Source of the DNA: Stratiolaelaps scimitus
Lineage: Eukaryota > Arthropoda > Arachnida > Mesostigmata > Laelapidae
DNA: 64,000 nucleotides
Assembly (NCBI GenBank): GCA_019614645.1
Contig: JABWDB010000021.1
Location: forward strand, 1,860,001-1,924,000
Direction of reading: 5' to 3'
Shown here: positions 48,134 through 61,000 of the stretch, piece after piece
How the letters are laid out: the number at the start of each line of letters is the position of its first letter
Position numbering within the stretch: the stretch's first letter is position 1
Notes under the pieces: generated by a model
What the model saw: only the letters and a program-made list of their open reading frames with translations
Told to the model about the DNA's origin: nothing
Databases searched by the model: none
Program-made: the position numbers and the translations under genes

Positions 48134-51100
48134 ATCATCACCAGTAACAAAGAGGAGCGAAATCGGTTGACCATGCAGCGGAAGGTGGCAAGAAGTATCA
48201 TCACAACAAGACGAAGCAGCGCCAGCTAGGAAAGACAGGATGAGAAAGCGAGAGATAAAAAAAAAAAAGAAAATCAGAATCAGTTTCACTTCGGACGATG
48301 TCTTCCCTCAGCTGCGGTACCGCCGCGCGAACCGTAAAGCCACAAGCAATCGTGATTCCTGCGAATGTTTGCGCCAATGAATGAATGCAAAGCGGGGTGT
48401 ATTTATGTAGCTAGTTTATGGAAAGTAACATGTGTGTGTGTGTGTGGGTCTATATTATAGCCAAAATAAAAAAAAGGGTTTCGTCTCCTTCCTCCGGTGT
48501 ATGATTGTTTTTTTTTTCGCCGTGTAATGTGCGGCGTGCTTAATTAATTTCCACGATACGATACGTCCGCTTATATCGTCAACCATCGACACTGTTCCAT
48601 TCGGTTCGAATGAATACAGAATAGAAGAGATACAATTACATTTTACATTTTGTTCTCAGCCTTTCTTTGCTTACGCTCCTCTCTCATATATGGTCACACA
48701 ATTTATTATGTCGGTTTATTAAGCTAGCAGAATGAGACAGGAACTTGTAATGAAATCGCGTTCTATAGTGTTTATGGAACATTGTATCGACGCGGCGAAC
48801 ATGCAATGCAACCCAGGTAGGTGTGCAAAGGAGCTACAAGGTGATCAAGTGAAGTCAGCAATGTTCTATGAGTTCGCTGAAGCCATTGCAAACGTGTGTG
48901 AGCCTAAAAACGGTATCACCATTCTACTTGACGCACCGCCATTTATTGAATGAAAACGCCCAAACCTGGTTAAGGTTTCCAGCAGTTTTCATCCTATATA
49001 AAACCAACAACATGTACTACGTTTGTTGCCCACGGCGAGATGAAGAGAAATTAGTCTAAATGACTATCTCCCAAATTAGGCTTGAGACTTACGTTGTTTG
49101 TACATATATTTATGCGTGTTTCCGCTGCAATCAACGGAGTACACACTGCACGAGTTCGCATGCGACTAGGCGCGCCAAGACTTCTACTATTAACTTTGAC
49201 ACGATATTAAATTAGCACTTATTGGCGACCGCGAATACAATTTTAGATATGAGTATCACCGCACACATGTTCTCTTCATAGTGAGTGTATTGTAATCATG
49301 TCAATACGTAGCTGCTCGCGATTATCAATGCTTCGTAAATTGCACCCATTCGCGCAATGTAGTGCACATGTAGTGGCGTCTTTAGATTATATTTATCTAG
49401 ATATTTTCTTTCTATATTAGAGCACGTTCCCACGCTATACCGTAGCACGTGCCGACCAGTCCGTGGGTTTGGTGAGCATTTCTTGTGAGCCCTTGGTTGG
49501 GTGATTGCTGCTGTCTACCAGAAGGATAGTTTGACTCCTTGAAACAACGCCACCGCCACCACCACTACTACTACTACTGTCGCCTGTAAAGGCTTCACGA
49601 TTCGCCACTGTCTCAGATACAGATACTCTGTATTAAAACTGCTCCACGTAATTTAATTATGCCACTCATTCATTCATTCGTTCATCCAATGCAGCAATAT
49701 CATCAAAAGCAATCTGCGTCAGTCACAGTCCCGTCTCTTCCCTTGCCCCACTCACAGAATCTATTATTATTATGACTATCATGCTAATGAAGCGGTCGCT
49801 CCTTGTATACGTGGGCTTCTTAGCAAATTGTGTATTAACGCTTGATTTGTTCCTTTTTTTTCCATTTTTAACCACCTCGTAATATGACGGCTTTACAGAT
49901 CTGCTAAGTGTAATAATATCTTGCCGCTACTTGGCCACAAACCTGTTGGCAAAAGACACTCTGGGTTTAGTGAGCAAGCCAAAGCGTCGATGAGGTCGTG
50001 AGGTTTTCACGAGGTAGTTAACGGGCAGCTAATGATAAAGATAAGTGTCTGAGGATCGAAAGCGCCCGCATAGCAACGAGCCGGGAAAAAGTATTATACC
50101 ATATCAGCAATGAACCCGCTGCCGCAAACCCATTCGCAAAACAGTGACTGAATGAAGAAGTCTTTCGGGGGGAGTCTCTCTGACCCGGCGGTCTCCATCT
50201 GAGTCGACGTCGGCAGGTCGAGACTGATTTACTCATCAGCGATTTTTTGTTCAGTTTTATTTTGCTGTAATTCCGGGTAATGGCCACTGATAATGCGCAT
50301 GGCTTCGCTATCGGTATTATGCCTTATTATAGCACGCTTATTATATGACATTGAGATATTATTATTATTTTTATTGTTATTAGATTATTTAATCGATATT
50401 CATCTCCCGAACACACAGACGGACAGGCATGCACTGAACACAGAGTAACCATACTTCTCTCCCTCCATCTCATTCTCTGTTGGGTTTGAGGATGCGAGTT
50501 CTGATATCGATCGTGACATGAACACACCAGCATCGTCGTCGTCGTCATTGCCAAGGAAGAAGGAACCCAAAATCAATCATGTTTTCACCCATTAACGAGC
50601 CCAAACGAGCGATTTTGTGGCAAAAAATGCTTGGACGCGAGTGGGTCCATATGTGTGGACTCTGCGTCTGTCTATGTGTGTGTATGCATGTCTATATACC
50701 GCAAAGCGATATCACAGTAAAACGTTAGCCACAGTGGCAACGGATGAACGATACAGTAAAAAGAAACCTTGCAGCCATACGTCGACCATCGGGAATTACG
50801 GTTATTGGGGGAGTCATGCTCAACCGAGCACCAGCACGAACAACAATAACGACGCCTTCAAGAGAACATAAACGATTAACATCAGCAGCAGCAGCAACAA
50901 CAACAACTGCTACTGCTGATGCCGTTGTTGCGGTGTTTGATCGTAATGGATTTTAATGGTTGTTGTTTATTCCGTTGGAAAGAACGTTCAAAAAAGTTAC
51001 ACGAGAAACCCGTAACAGGCCAACACCAGCAGCAGCAGAGGGAGCAGCGAAAAGGTTCCACGCGCATCGGTGGTGGTGGTGGTGGTATCGGTGGTCAGTC

Positions 51101-52000
51101 ACTATGGATTTTTGACGCCATTAATTTTTGATGGGCCGCACTAATTTTGTTGTGCGCCATGCAACTCGAATGATAATAATAATAATATCTAATCGTATTA
51201 TAATAGTGATATAGAAGAGCTGACAGTGAGGGTTGTTTCTCGATACTTTTTTGCAGTGGCAAGAGGCCCATCGTGCTGATATTTGCTACTAATAGATCGA
51301 CGAGACTAAATGTTCAACCTTTTCAGAATTTTGATTGAAATATTTCGGCGCAAATAGCCACCCCGAGAAAACCTACACAGCGCAGTGTAGACTTTTGGCT
51401 ATGTTGCTTCGAATACACTGACTTGTATGCAGTCTTGTATTCGCAGGTCGATCAATACAGTAATTATTGTTATTATTATCTTTCAATTGTAAGTGGCATT
51501 TGGTTGGTAATACTCGAGCCATAATACTCGAGAGGTTTGCTAGTTGGCGTTCTTTTATAAAGGGCTTCAAATTTATTGTTATAAATTGCATGGGTACATC
51601 CTTGTTATTGCTGTTATTATTGTTATATGTATGATATGAATAGTTGCCCATGTTGGTTTCACTGTGCAGATTAATGAGTCTTTTCCCTCCGACTTTCATG
51701 GAGATTATAATGTCTCTGGTAGTGACCGTGCGTTTGAAGAAAATTTTCTCCTCTAAAAAAAAAGGAATTTTTTTCTTTGGTAGCCCAACTTAATTTCTAC
51801 AATTTTTTCATTTTTGTCTTGGAAAATTTCCAGACCAAAAAGTTCATAATGATATTTATTTATCAGGGTATCCATCATCTCGCTGGGTGTTGGCCAGTAA
51901 GCCCTAATGCCCGATTGCGTTTGACGACGAAATAGACTGGCTGGTTGGTGTAGCATCCAACGCTGCACTGTAACAATGCCTTTGGTTTATTCTCTCGTTA

Positions 52001-55000
52001 TGCCGTAGCGAGAGGGTGTGATTTGCTAACAAAAACGATGCTCACGTCAGCCAAGGGGAGTAGCCTGTGGCCCGCTAGTTGTAGTTTCCTCTATATAGTG
52101 AGCCTATGCGAGATCTGGTGGAGGCCTCTCCGTTTTGCCAGCTGCTGTGTTCCAAGTAGCGGCTCTTGTGAGGCGTCGACGACTTCCTCGGCTTTTTGAT
52201 TGTTGTTAAAAATGGAACTCGCGATAGAACGATTTTTCACGACAAAAATGGTGATTTTTCATGATTCATTGTGCGACGCAGTAGCACTGCGAATGACACG
52301 CGCGGCATAGACCGCATCGTGCCATCGTGCCACTATATAGTAAGTAAGTAAATAGATAGCTAGACTATGATATATATGTGCTACATATATATATATATTA
52401 TACAATATATCACTACAATGAGCTTGGAGTGCACACAGATGCTATCACACATACACACACACAATTTGTGTATTGCATAGAACACCCATTGCCGATCTGA
52501 CCGACAGAGCTTTTTGTAGATGAAACAAAGTGTCATGTGTGCATTGCCTGCGTGTAGTCCTCGAATGAATGGCATCCTCGACATTCTACCCTAACCCAAT
52601 GGCTGCAGAGCCGGCGATAAATATCAAGATTTGACAGAAAAAAAATCGTATCCAAAATATTGCATTGGAGACATTGCTAGAAGAGAATCAAAAAGAACAA
52701 CGTCGCTGTCTTTCATTTATGTCCTTAGAAAACAGCTCCAGCATTGAACAAAGTATACAACGTCATTGTGTAGTGTAAAGAATTTCCTTAAGACTATGCC
52801 AAAGCTCCAGCTTGCTTTGGAATATCCCAACGAAGATACCTATTCTATCTATCCTATGTGTAGTCCAATGGGACGCGCAGCTAGTTAATGATAACAACGT
52901 CATTATGCACATATCGGCACACTCTATATCAACAGTACAAGCAGCAAGAGCAACATCGGTCACAACTACAACGGTAGAATGAATACAACTATACATCTCT
53001 AGCGGATTGCTTAAAATCTCAGGCGCTGGTAACTCAACTCCTGGTCATCAGCATCATCATCATCATCATTAAACATGTTATAATCATTAGGAAACAACAA
53101 TGAGGTGCTATTATAGCGAGGCTTGGGGGAAGGTAGGCGAGCCATCGGGCTCGAGGGTTCCATCGTCCACGCGCGTACACCATTGCTACTCCAACAACTA
53201 CACCTACAACCACTACCACCATCACCATGACCGCCGCTACCACTACTACTACTACCACTACTACGTTATTAGCAGCAGCAGCAGCAGTATAACTGGCGCC
53301 GTCGTCATACTGGAACCCTAGAACGCTGTCGTCGGGCTGTCTCAACTTCTCTAAGTATCTTTCTATTGCTTTGGTTTGCTGCTGCTGCGGCTTCTACTGC
53401 CCCTAGCTGAGGGTGGCTAAGAAAAGCAGAGAAAAACAATTAAGTGAGAAAAGAAGAGGAGTACCCTTGTTAAAGGGTACTTCAATACAGAGGCAGCGCT
53501 ACGGGAGCACAGCGCGAATGGAAGAGACAGAATCATAAAGAGGAGTGTAACGAGACGAGGTCGTTGTGGCGACGCTGAAACGAGACACGCGCCCGTACGG
53601 GCAGGTAGGCAGGCATAAGGTGAAATAAAGGGGACACTGGTCGGAATCTTTTTAAAGGGACGATACCCGAGGGAGTCTCTATGAAGGAGCTGTCAAAAGG
53701 AAAACACAAAGAAGACATTCCTCTGCGTAGACAGCAGCAGCCACAGTGACAACAGCAGCAGCAGCAACAACAACAACAACTACTACTACGTTATAAGTGA
53801 AACTCATATAAGTACAGTCATTTCTCAGTTGGACTGAGCACCTCAGTGTTTAATTAACAATACGCTAACAACAGCAACAATGTAAAAGTGGATGAGGTGT
53901 AAAAGGGCTGACTAATATAAATAGTGATGATTTCGATAAGGTTTTACTATCGTTGTCATTAACTTCAAGAGAATGTATTATAATGTATAATTGAAATGGA
54001 AACAATTATCGATATATCCTATCTATAGAAATTAATGGAATCACGTGGTTTAATAAAACCGACTGTTGGCTAAAAATAACATAGTTTGCTTGTAGTAGTT
54101 GACTCGAATTTGCATTCTCCATCACTTTACATTGTTGCTCGTCAAGATGTCCCGTGGCTGAGAGGGTACATCTCAGATGATTATATTTATCTATCTGTAT
54201 TTTGTGTGGCTGTAGTACGGGCAAGTGGACTTGGAATCCACGAATGGACGGGCAAGTAGCGGCAAGCAGATAGCCAATAGCCGCAACGGGAGTTAGAGAG
54301 GGAAGACCGGCAGGTATTATACAAGGAACGAAGTAACGACACGCTCCTTCCCAAAGACAAACAACGTCTTTAATGGACAGTGCGTACCTCCCATGGGCCT
54401 GAGAATACAAGGGAGGTATGCTACTCTCGAGGTCCGCTGTCCATCGGGTCAGTCCAGTCCAGTTCTGTGACAAGAGACATCGACGACTATGTGAATGGTA
54501 TCAAAGAAACAACTATATCCCTGCTGTGCGATCGATTGCTGTTGCCGTCGAATATATCGTAGCAGACCACACATTCATAGGATACGTATCATCTGTCTTG
54601 GATGACATAGCGTCGATTCAATGATAGTAAAATTTAGTCTATTTTTACGAGATTCATCTACATCGGCTATCGGCTATCGTTGTCTTGACTTTCCTGCGGG
54701 CCGCTCCAAAGAGCTGAACTTGAATCCCCCCAGGTCGTGTGAAAGGCTTGACTTGCTTGTGTCCGTACAGTGTCCATACACATCTATTTCTCCCTCCTTT
54801 TTCTGTCACATAGTAAGGGACCAGCCTTATCCTAAGAGGTGAGGGCCATTTGACACGAGGACGGAGTAGCCCCGACCTGCGGACATTCTCTTGTGGCTTC
54901 GCGTGTACAGCTTATTTTCTCCAGTGGTCCCTCGTCGCATCCTTTCCCTTATTTTGGCATAAGCCACAAGCACCCCACTATGCGAATACGCCTGCTTCCG

Positions 55001-58000
55001 AGACGCCGATGTCACACGGACGCACACACCAGCACAGACCCCTGACGAGGATGTCCGGATGTATCAAAGTCTGCTGGAGAAACAGGCAGGTAGATAAGCA
55101 GGGTAGGTAAAAAGAGGTAAGTTACCACGGTCTACCGTCGCTGCACAATCGCTGTCGATCTTTCGAGAGATATAGAGCGAGAGAGAGAGAGAGACAGCAA
55201 ACGCGTTTGCTGCAAAGGTTGTCGTTGCTATTTCTCCTGAGAGTGCTGGTGCTGCCGATGCTGCCGCCTGCATATCCAACCACACATTTTACCATTGAGA
55301 AGACCGATGATACGTAGTACTACTACCGGGAAGACGACGATCCATCTCCTGCTGAGAAGGTGTTGAGGGATTCTGGAGGGTCGAGGTGGATGGTGACTGC
55401 GGATACGCGTGCGGACACGTCACCACCAATGACTGATCCTAGTTCGTATTCTCGAAATCCTCTACCGTTCATCTATACCCTCTCTACTTCTCTTTGGTTT
55501 AACATGTTTGATCTCGGTCCTCTTTTCGTTTGTGTGTCCGTGTTCTTTCAACCTACCTATCTATCTACCAGTATCTGCTTGCTTTCCTATGATGATATCC
55601 AGCAGCAGCCCTCGCTGCCGGCTTGAACTCGTCTTTCTTCCTAACCAGAGCGGTAACCACGGGCCGTAGAATTGACTAAAGCCGTTGAGTCGGCTGGCTG
55701 CAGTGTGGCTTTGCAGCACATCTGCCTGCGTCTGGCTGTGCCAATGCGGGTGAACGCCTGTAACTGTATCTCTCCGTATGTCTGCCCGCCATCCCAAAAG
55801 GATGATGGCTAGTAAATAAATACCTAGATAGTTCCGTGAACGGATTCAATTCGTCTAAGTTGCCTCGCCTATAACGACAACTAGTTGGTGACATTGGCGC
55901 CTTTTCTTGGCCTTCCCCCCTCCAAACACACTCGCTCTTTGCTCAGCTTCTTAGAGCGCATTATTAATTGTTCTTACCGAGTTCAGGGTCGTTCCTGTGT
56001 CGCATAGCCAAGCGAAGAAGACGTATATATATATACATTTCTGGTTCTTCCTGGCAGAGCATGCCCTTTGCCATCCAGCTTATTATGGTCGTCTGTAGCG
56101 ACCATAATCTGCGTCTACCACGGCCGTAGCGTTCCTCTTGCGTTCCCCTTCCTATTCTCAAATTCGTATCATCATTTTGAATCATCCTATTTTTTTCTGG
56201 TGTCCATTCGCGAATGAATGACACTGGATATAGTATAGTAGGTTTCAGCCAGTATTTCTTCCACCCACTAGCGGTCGGGACACTTCCAGCCTATCTCTTT
56301 CTAGCTAGGTTTCCAATCTAAAATAAAGCAAGAATTCGAACAGCGGCGATGGCCAGAAGACTGCTATGCCAGTTGAAGGCAAGAGCAAAAAGGCTCAATG
56401 GTGACAGAGGCCCTACGAACGCTATCTCTCGTCGAGCGATCAGAGCTCCCTGACGATCGACAACAAGGAGCTGGACTCCGCACCGCCAGAACTAACCCAA
56501 GACAGCAAGCTAAGGTCTTCTCCCATACTTTAATGTATCGATTCCGAGCTGATTCCATACTATCGGCAAGAATGGATGAGCGGCACAAAAAGTCGAGAGA
56601 GCACGTAAAAAAAATGGTATATATATCTCCGCTGTATAACCAATTCACAGTGGAGATGAGAAAGCAAAAATATTTTCGTGATAAATTGCGCAAAAGCATG
56701 AATAAAACTGTTGCCATCGTCCGATCTGATCAGGTCACTTTACTCACACATCTGCCACACGATAGCTTTGCTCAGTTCGCGCAGGGAAGCGCGGAACCCA
56801 TTAGTCTCTCTGAAGCGAAGAAGACACAATCTCTCGGCCACTTAACTGCCCATACTATCGACAAGAATTGAGCCGCTATTCAGTAACATAAATAAGGAGG
56901 TGTGCCATATCCTCTTATTCTCTTGTTGCGATATTAAAGCTTTTATCCGTCCCTGGGCAGCGAAAGCGAGAGTTTGGTCAATATCAGCTACGAGTACTAT
57001 ATACGGCTCACACGCATTGAGCGAATGTACGAACCCACTGGTTACTTTAACATGTTGTAATCGGCAGCTAGATATATATATATATATATACACATACACA
57101 CACACACACGCACACACACACATTGTGAAACAAAGACCACTTAAGCATTGGGCACTGTGATGGGTTTGTAACGCCATATCAGCCGAAGCATTGGTGGGTT
57201 TATACCGCACCAGGGGCCTGGTTTAGCGTTTGGCTCTCGTATGTACAACTCGGCAGCGGGCACAGACTGCGGAGATCGATAGGATGAAATAATATAGGGA
57301 TACAAGACGCTCTCTCATAGAGAAAAGAAAGCAAGGGCGATTGAACAACGAAGGGGTCGGACAACGAATCGGTGATGATGGTGATGCTCATAGCGGCCCT
57401 ATCTTTTCCCATTGAGAACGAACGCCACCGCGACGATAATAAACACATCTGTCTGGCTTTTATCAAAACACTCGCCTTTATGTTCGGTTTATGTCTTCGT
57501 TTGGGACTCCCGACGAGTGTACTAGAGTTGTTCCACTGTTCGCCCACGTGGTTAAATGCTTGAGTTGACGGACCCACGATATACATATATATATATATAT
57601 ATATATGTGTGTGTATGGATCTCGATTATGCTGTGCATACCATACAAAAATCGCTACGTCACGAAGATAGCAATATCAAGGATGGTAAAACATCTAAATA
57701 GAGCCAGACTCGATAGAACAAATGGGAATGGGAGCATAACCATGAAACTTGGGATCGATGTTAGACCAACGATGACACCTATGATTGAAGTTGGGCAGGC
57801 AGATGCTCAAAATGGTCGGCTGTGTACTTGCATTTCCTTGTTTTATCGTTGCGATTTAACTGTGAAACAACTGCGTGACGTTGAAGTCAGTCAATATGTA
57901 TAGAAGCTGATTTTTCTAAGGCTCACAAAAAGCCAATATTCCGACATTTGTCTCAAAGAGGTTTACCGGTAGCGAACACTACATACGCCAGACGACGAGA

Positions 58001-61000
58001 CAGCAGATTTATCACTCTCTGATAGTTTTCTTCCTCGAAATATCTTTATTTCTGTTCTAACCCACCAATTCTAATCGTTTCACCGTATTCTTGTCGAAAA
58101 GAAACATAATTTCAAAGCGTTATTGCTGTTGTTGTTACTGCTACCGCTGCTGCCGAAACATGTTGCTTTGCGTGAGTGCCAATGCTAACATGCGCAAGTA
58201 TATAGAGCGGTTGTACAGACCTGGCGTTAGCTAGCGGTAGTCTACAAAAGAATGGCCGGTGCTGTGTTCTTCTTGATCTTGTCTCGTCTCGGTCGACCGA
58301 TCGACCAAGTCGACGAGCGTGATGTTCCAGCGGTTACTCAGCAGGCGAAAGAGATCACGAGTCGATGACGGCTTTACGCCCTATAACTTGGCGCCATGCT
58401 CACGGTTAAGGCGACGGCGGCGGCAGCAGCAGCAGCAGCATCACTCGCTTAGGAGATAGCGTCCTCGGTGTGAAAATCGTTTGAAAACTGTTTGGAACTT
58501 TGGGAGCAGCAGCAATACCGCCGTTCAACGCATAACACGGCAACATGGTAGTAGCAGCAATAGTCACCAGTAGAACAGAGGCACCATCGTATCGGCCGCC
58601 CTGAGCCGCCTATTTGCGTTGTTTTGCTTACAAAGCACTCAGAACGCCGCCGCGCTGAAACGCTGTAAACCCGTCAGAACAGAACAACCACTGCGAGGTA
58701 CTTAAGAAAGACCGAAGTGTTCGCGGACCGTTCGCCGGCTAATAACTGTTGGAAGAACACACAAACTCAAACAACAGCCAAAGCTGACTACCAGTAACAG
58801 CAGCAGCAGCAATCGCGATGAACAGGGGTGCGAAAATATGAATTTAGATACACACTACGGTGAGCTAGTGAAAACAACAATTACTATAATATATCAGGAC
58901 GGGCACCAGCTGCCCTCTTGATAGGATTTAACAATCAGGCACCGACAGCAACTTTTCGGTAGAACATCACCTACGCTTCTGACAAGGTCTTTGTAGTACG
59001 CACTTCATAGAGGAAATGCGCTCAAGGTGAAGAAACCATAGGAGTCTGCCAATAGACAGGCAGATGAGTGTGCTTTGTTTAGCGTTGAACGGAACCCAGA
59101 TTCGTAACGTGGGATTTCTACTATCTCGAGTTGATTGGCCCGATTATTATATGTTTATTAGTAGGATCCTACTTTATGGGAAAGAACAAATACAGGTTTG
59201 GGTCGGGGGCGGAATGGGCAATAACGGTGAACTCGGAATAACAAATGTGCAGGCTTTTTTTCAACCCTTCAACCGAAGAGCTATTGAACACTTTTAGACT
59301 AAGATAGAGTTTTATGAAGAACGCCGACAATGGGACTACAAAGGTTTATTTTTGCAATTTGGCCTCAGTATTCGTCCCTGGAGAATAACATATAATGCAG
59401 GGCATTGTTGGCAGCTGTCGAGGCATCCTGAGCAGCCAATAGGTCAAAGCATCTACCGACGAGATGCGTCATTATAGCATGTTCAGGTAGCCAGCCTGGA
59501 CGAAAAGATGTAGACAGCTTGAAATTTCTTGGTGCTTGCCAAGTCACCAAGAGGTTCCCTCGATGTCATTGGGCGCTGTTTTTGTTCTATAATACCATTC
59601 ATGTTCATTGTTTTCCCAATCTCATAGAGGAGGGAGTAACTAGTTTTCGACCTGAATTGATCTTTAGGTTCAACGGTAGTGTACAAAATAAAGCCGAATG
59701 TTTCACATGACTATCAATGTTGTTGTGGTTGTTGTTGTCGTTGCTCGTGCCGTTGTTGGTTTTAGTCGTCACAAACGACAATGGCGGTTCTTAACAGAGC
59801 AGTGTCAGCGGGTATACCCAGCCCAGCTAACGGAGACGTGTCTTCTCACTGAGTCGAGCCACTCGTCTCCTAACCGCGTACATCTACAAGGGAACATGAA
59901 AAGGTACAAGCGAAAGGAATTGTGGACATTATCGCAACTGGCGTCGTCCGTCACTCCATCGACGCCTTGGCCTGTTGTCTGGCCGCAGGGTAACAGCACA
60001 GCACAGTGTCCGGCACAGATTCTCAGATTCTTCTTTGTCGCCAATCTTTGTCGTCACCCGACCTCTTGCCGGCCGGCCAGCCGGTCTTCTTGAATAGCTG
60101 GCTGGCTGGCTAGCCAATACCGACTCACTCTGTAGAGGAGACTCTTTGTCAAGTAACGCTGCGTTTCCGTTGCTGCCTAGGCGTCTGTGCGGCACCGAGC
60201 TCGCGCCTCGCACAACGTAGCAGGCCGACATACGGACAGACAGATGATAGTGGACTGCTATCGAGCTGCTGCTATCGAGGGCGGACAGGCCGACAACGAC
60301 ACGAGGACCGACCTATAGCCATGATGACATTGACCCAAGATGGATGACTTGTCCACACTGCGGCCGCGGCGGCGGCGGCGGCATCGATGTTCCGGCGAAG
60401 TGGTCTGGTGCTCGCACGCACCGCTCTGACGACCACTGTGTTACCGATGCCGTTGGCGTTGGCATATTGTCCCTGTGCTGCACAGTCTCGTCAGCTGCGG
60501 ATGCCGCCGCGGTGGCTGCTGCTGCTGCTGCTGGACACACGAAGATCACATTGGTCTGGGCCTGTTGCTGCTGCGGCTCCTGTCGCCGTTGGAAGCGCGA
60601 GGGAAAGATATGATACCACCACTACTATATAACACAACATCATTGGTAGCAGCGTAGCCTCACTCATACAATGTGCTGTGGAACCAGCACCAACACCACG
60701 TACTTTATTGTACGGGAGACATCAGTAATATCAGCAACATCGGCGGCGGCAACAACAACAACAACAGCCGCCCCCATCATCGCCACTACAGAATAGTAAG
60801 AAAGAAGGTAGTTTCAGGATGACTGGATGGTAGACAGAGATACTCTGGAGGCGAGTAGGTTAGTAGATAGGCTCTCAGATAATGGTAGAATCCGCCACTG
60901 CCACTATGGCCGTGTAGTAGCAGAAGTAGTATCAATCTACTCGATGGCTACCTTGACTCTTGGCTATTCTAGCCTTGTATCATTATGGGATAGTCAATGT

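Larger units (their letters stand above)
41798..52000. other. Probable SoxD-B intron or 5' flank, no gene recognised
   Basis: Starts with the acceptor side of a SoxD-B intron (pyrimidine tract and branch-like CTAAT just above 41798). Tracts: GCT at 43109-43129, GCT/TTG at 43352-43400, TA at 44415-44445, GTT at 45496-45517, TA at 46322-46343, GA at 48109-48133. I searched the minus strand for a PLNLS-type exon and for a Leu/Gln helix exon like those of SoxD-A and found none that holds up. Confidence 0.5.

Noticed and set aside
56398..56871. 157-residue basic plus-strand ORF
   Set aside because: Not repetitive, but no recognisable family, poor start context, no splice or promoter support; length within chance expectation.
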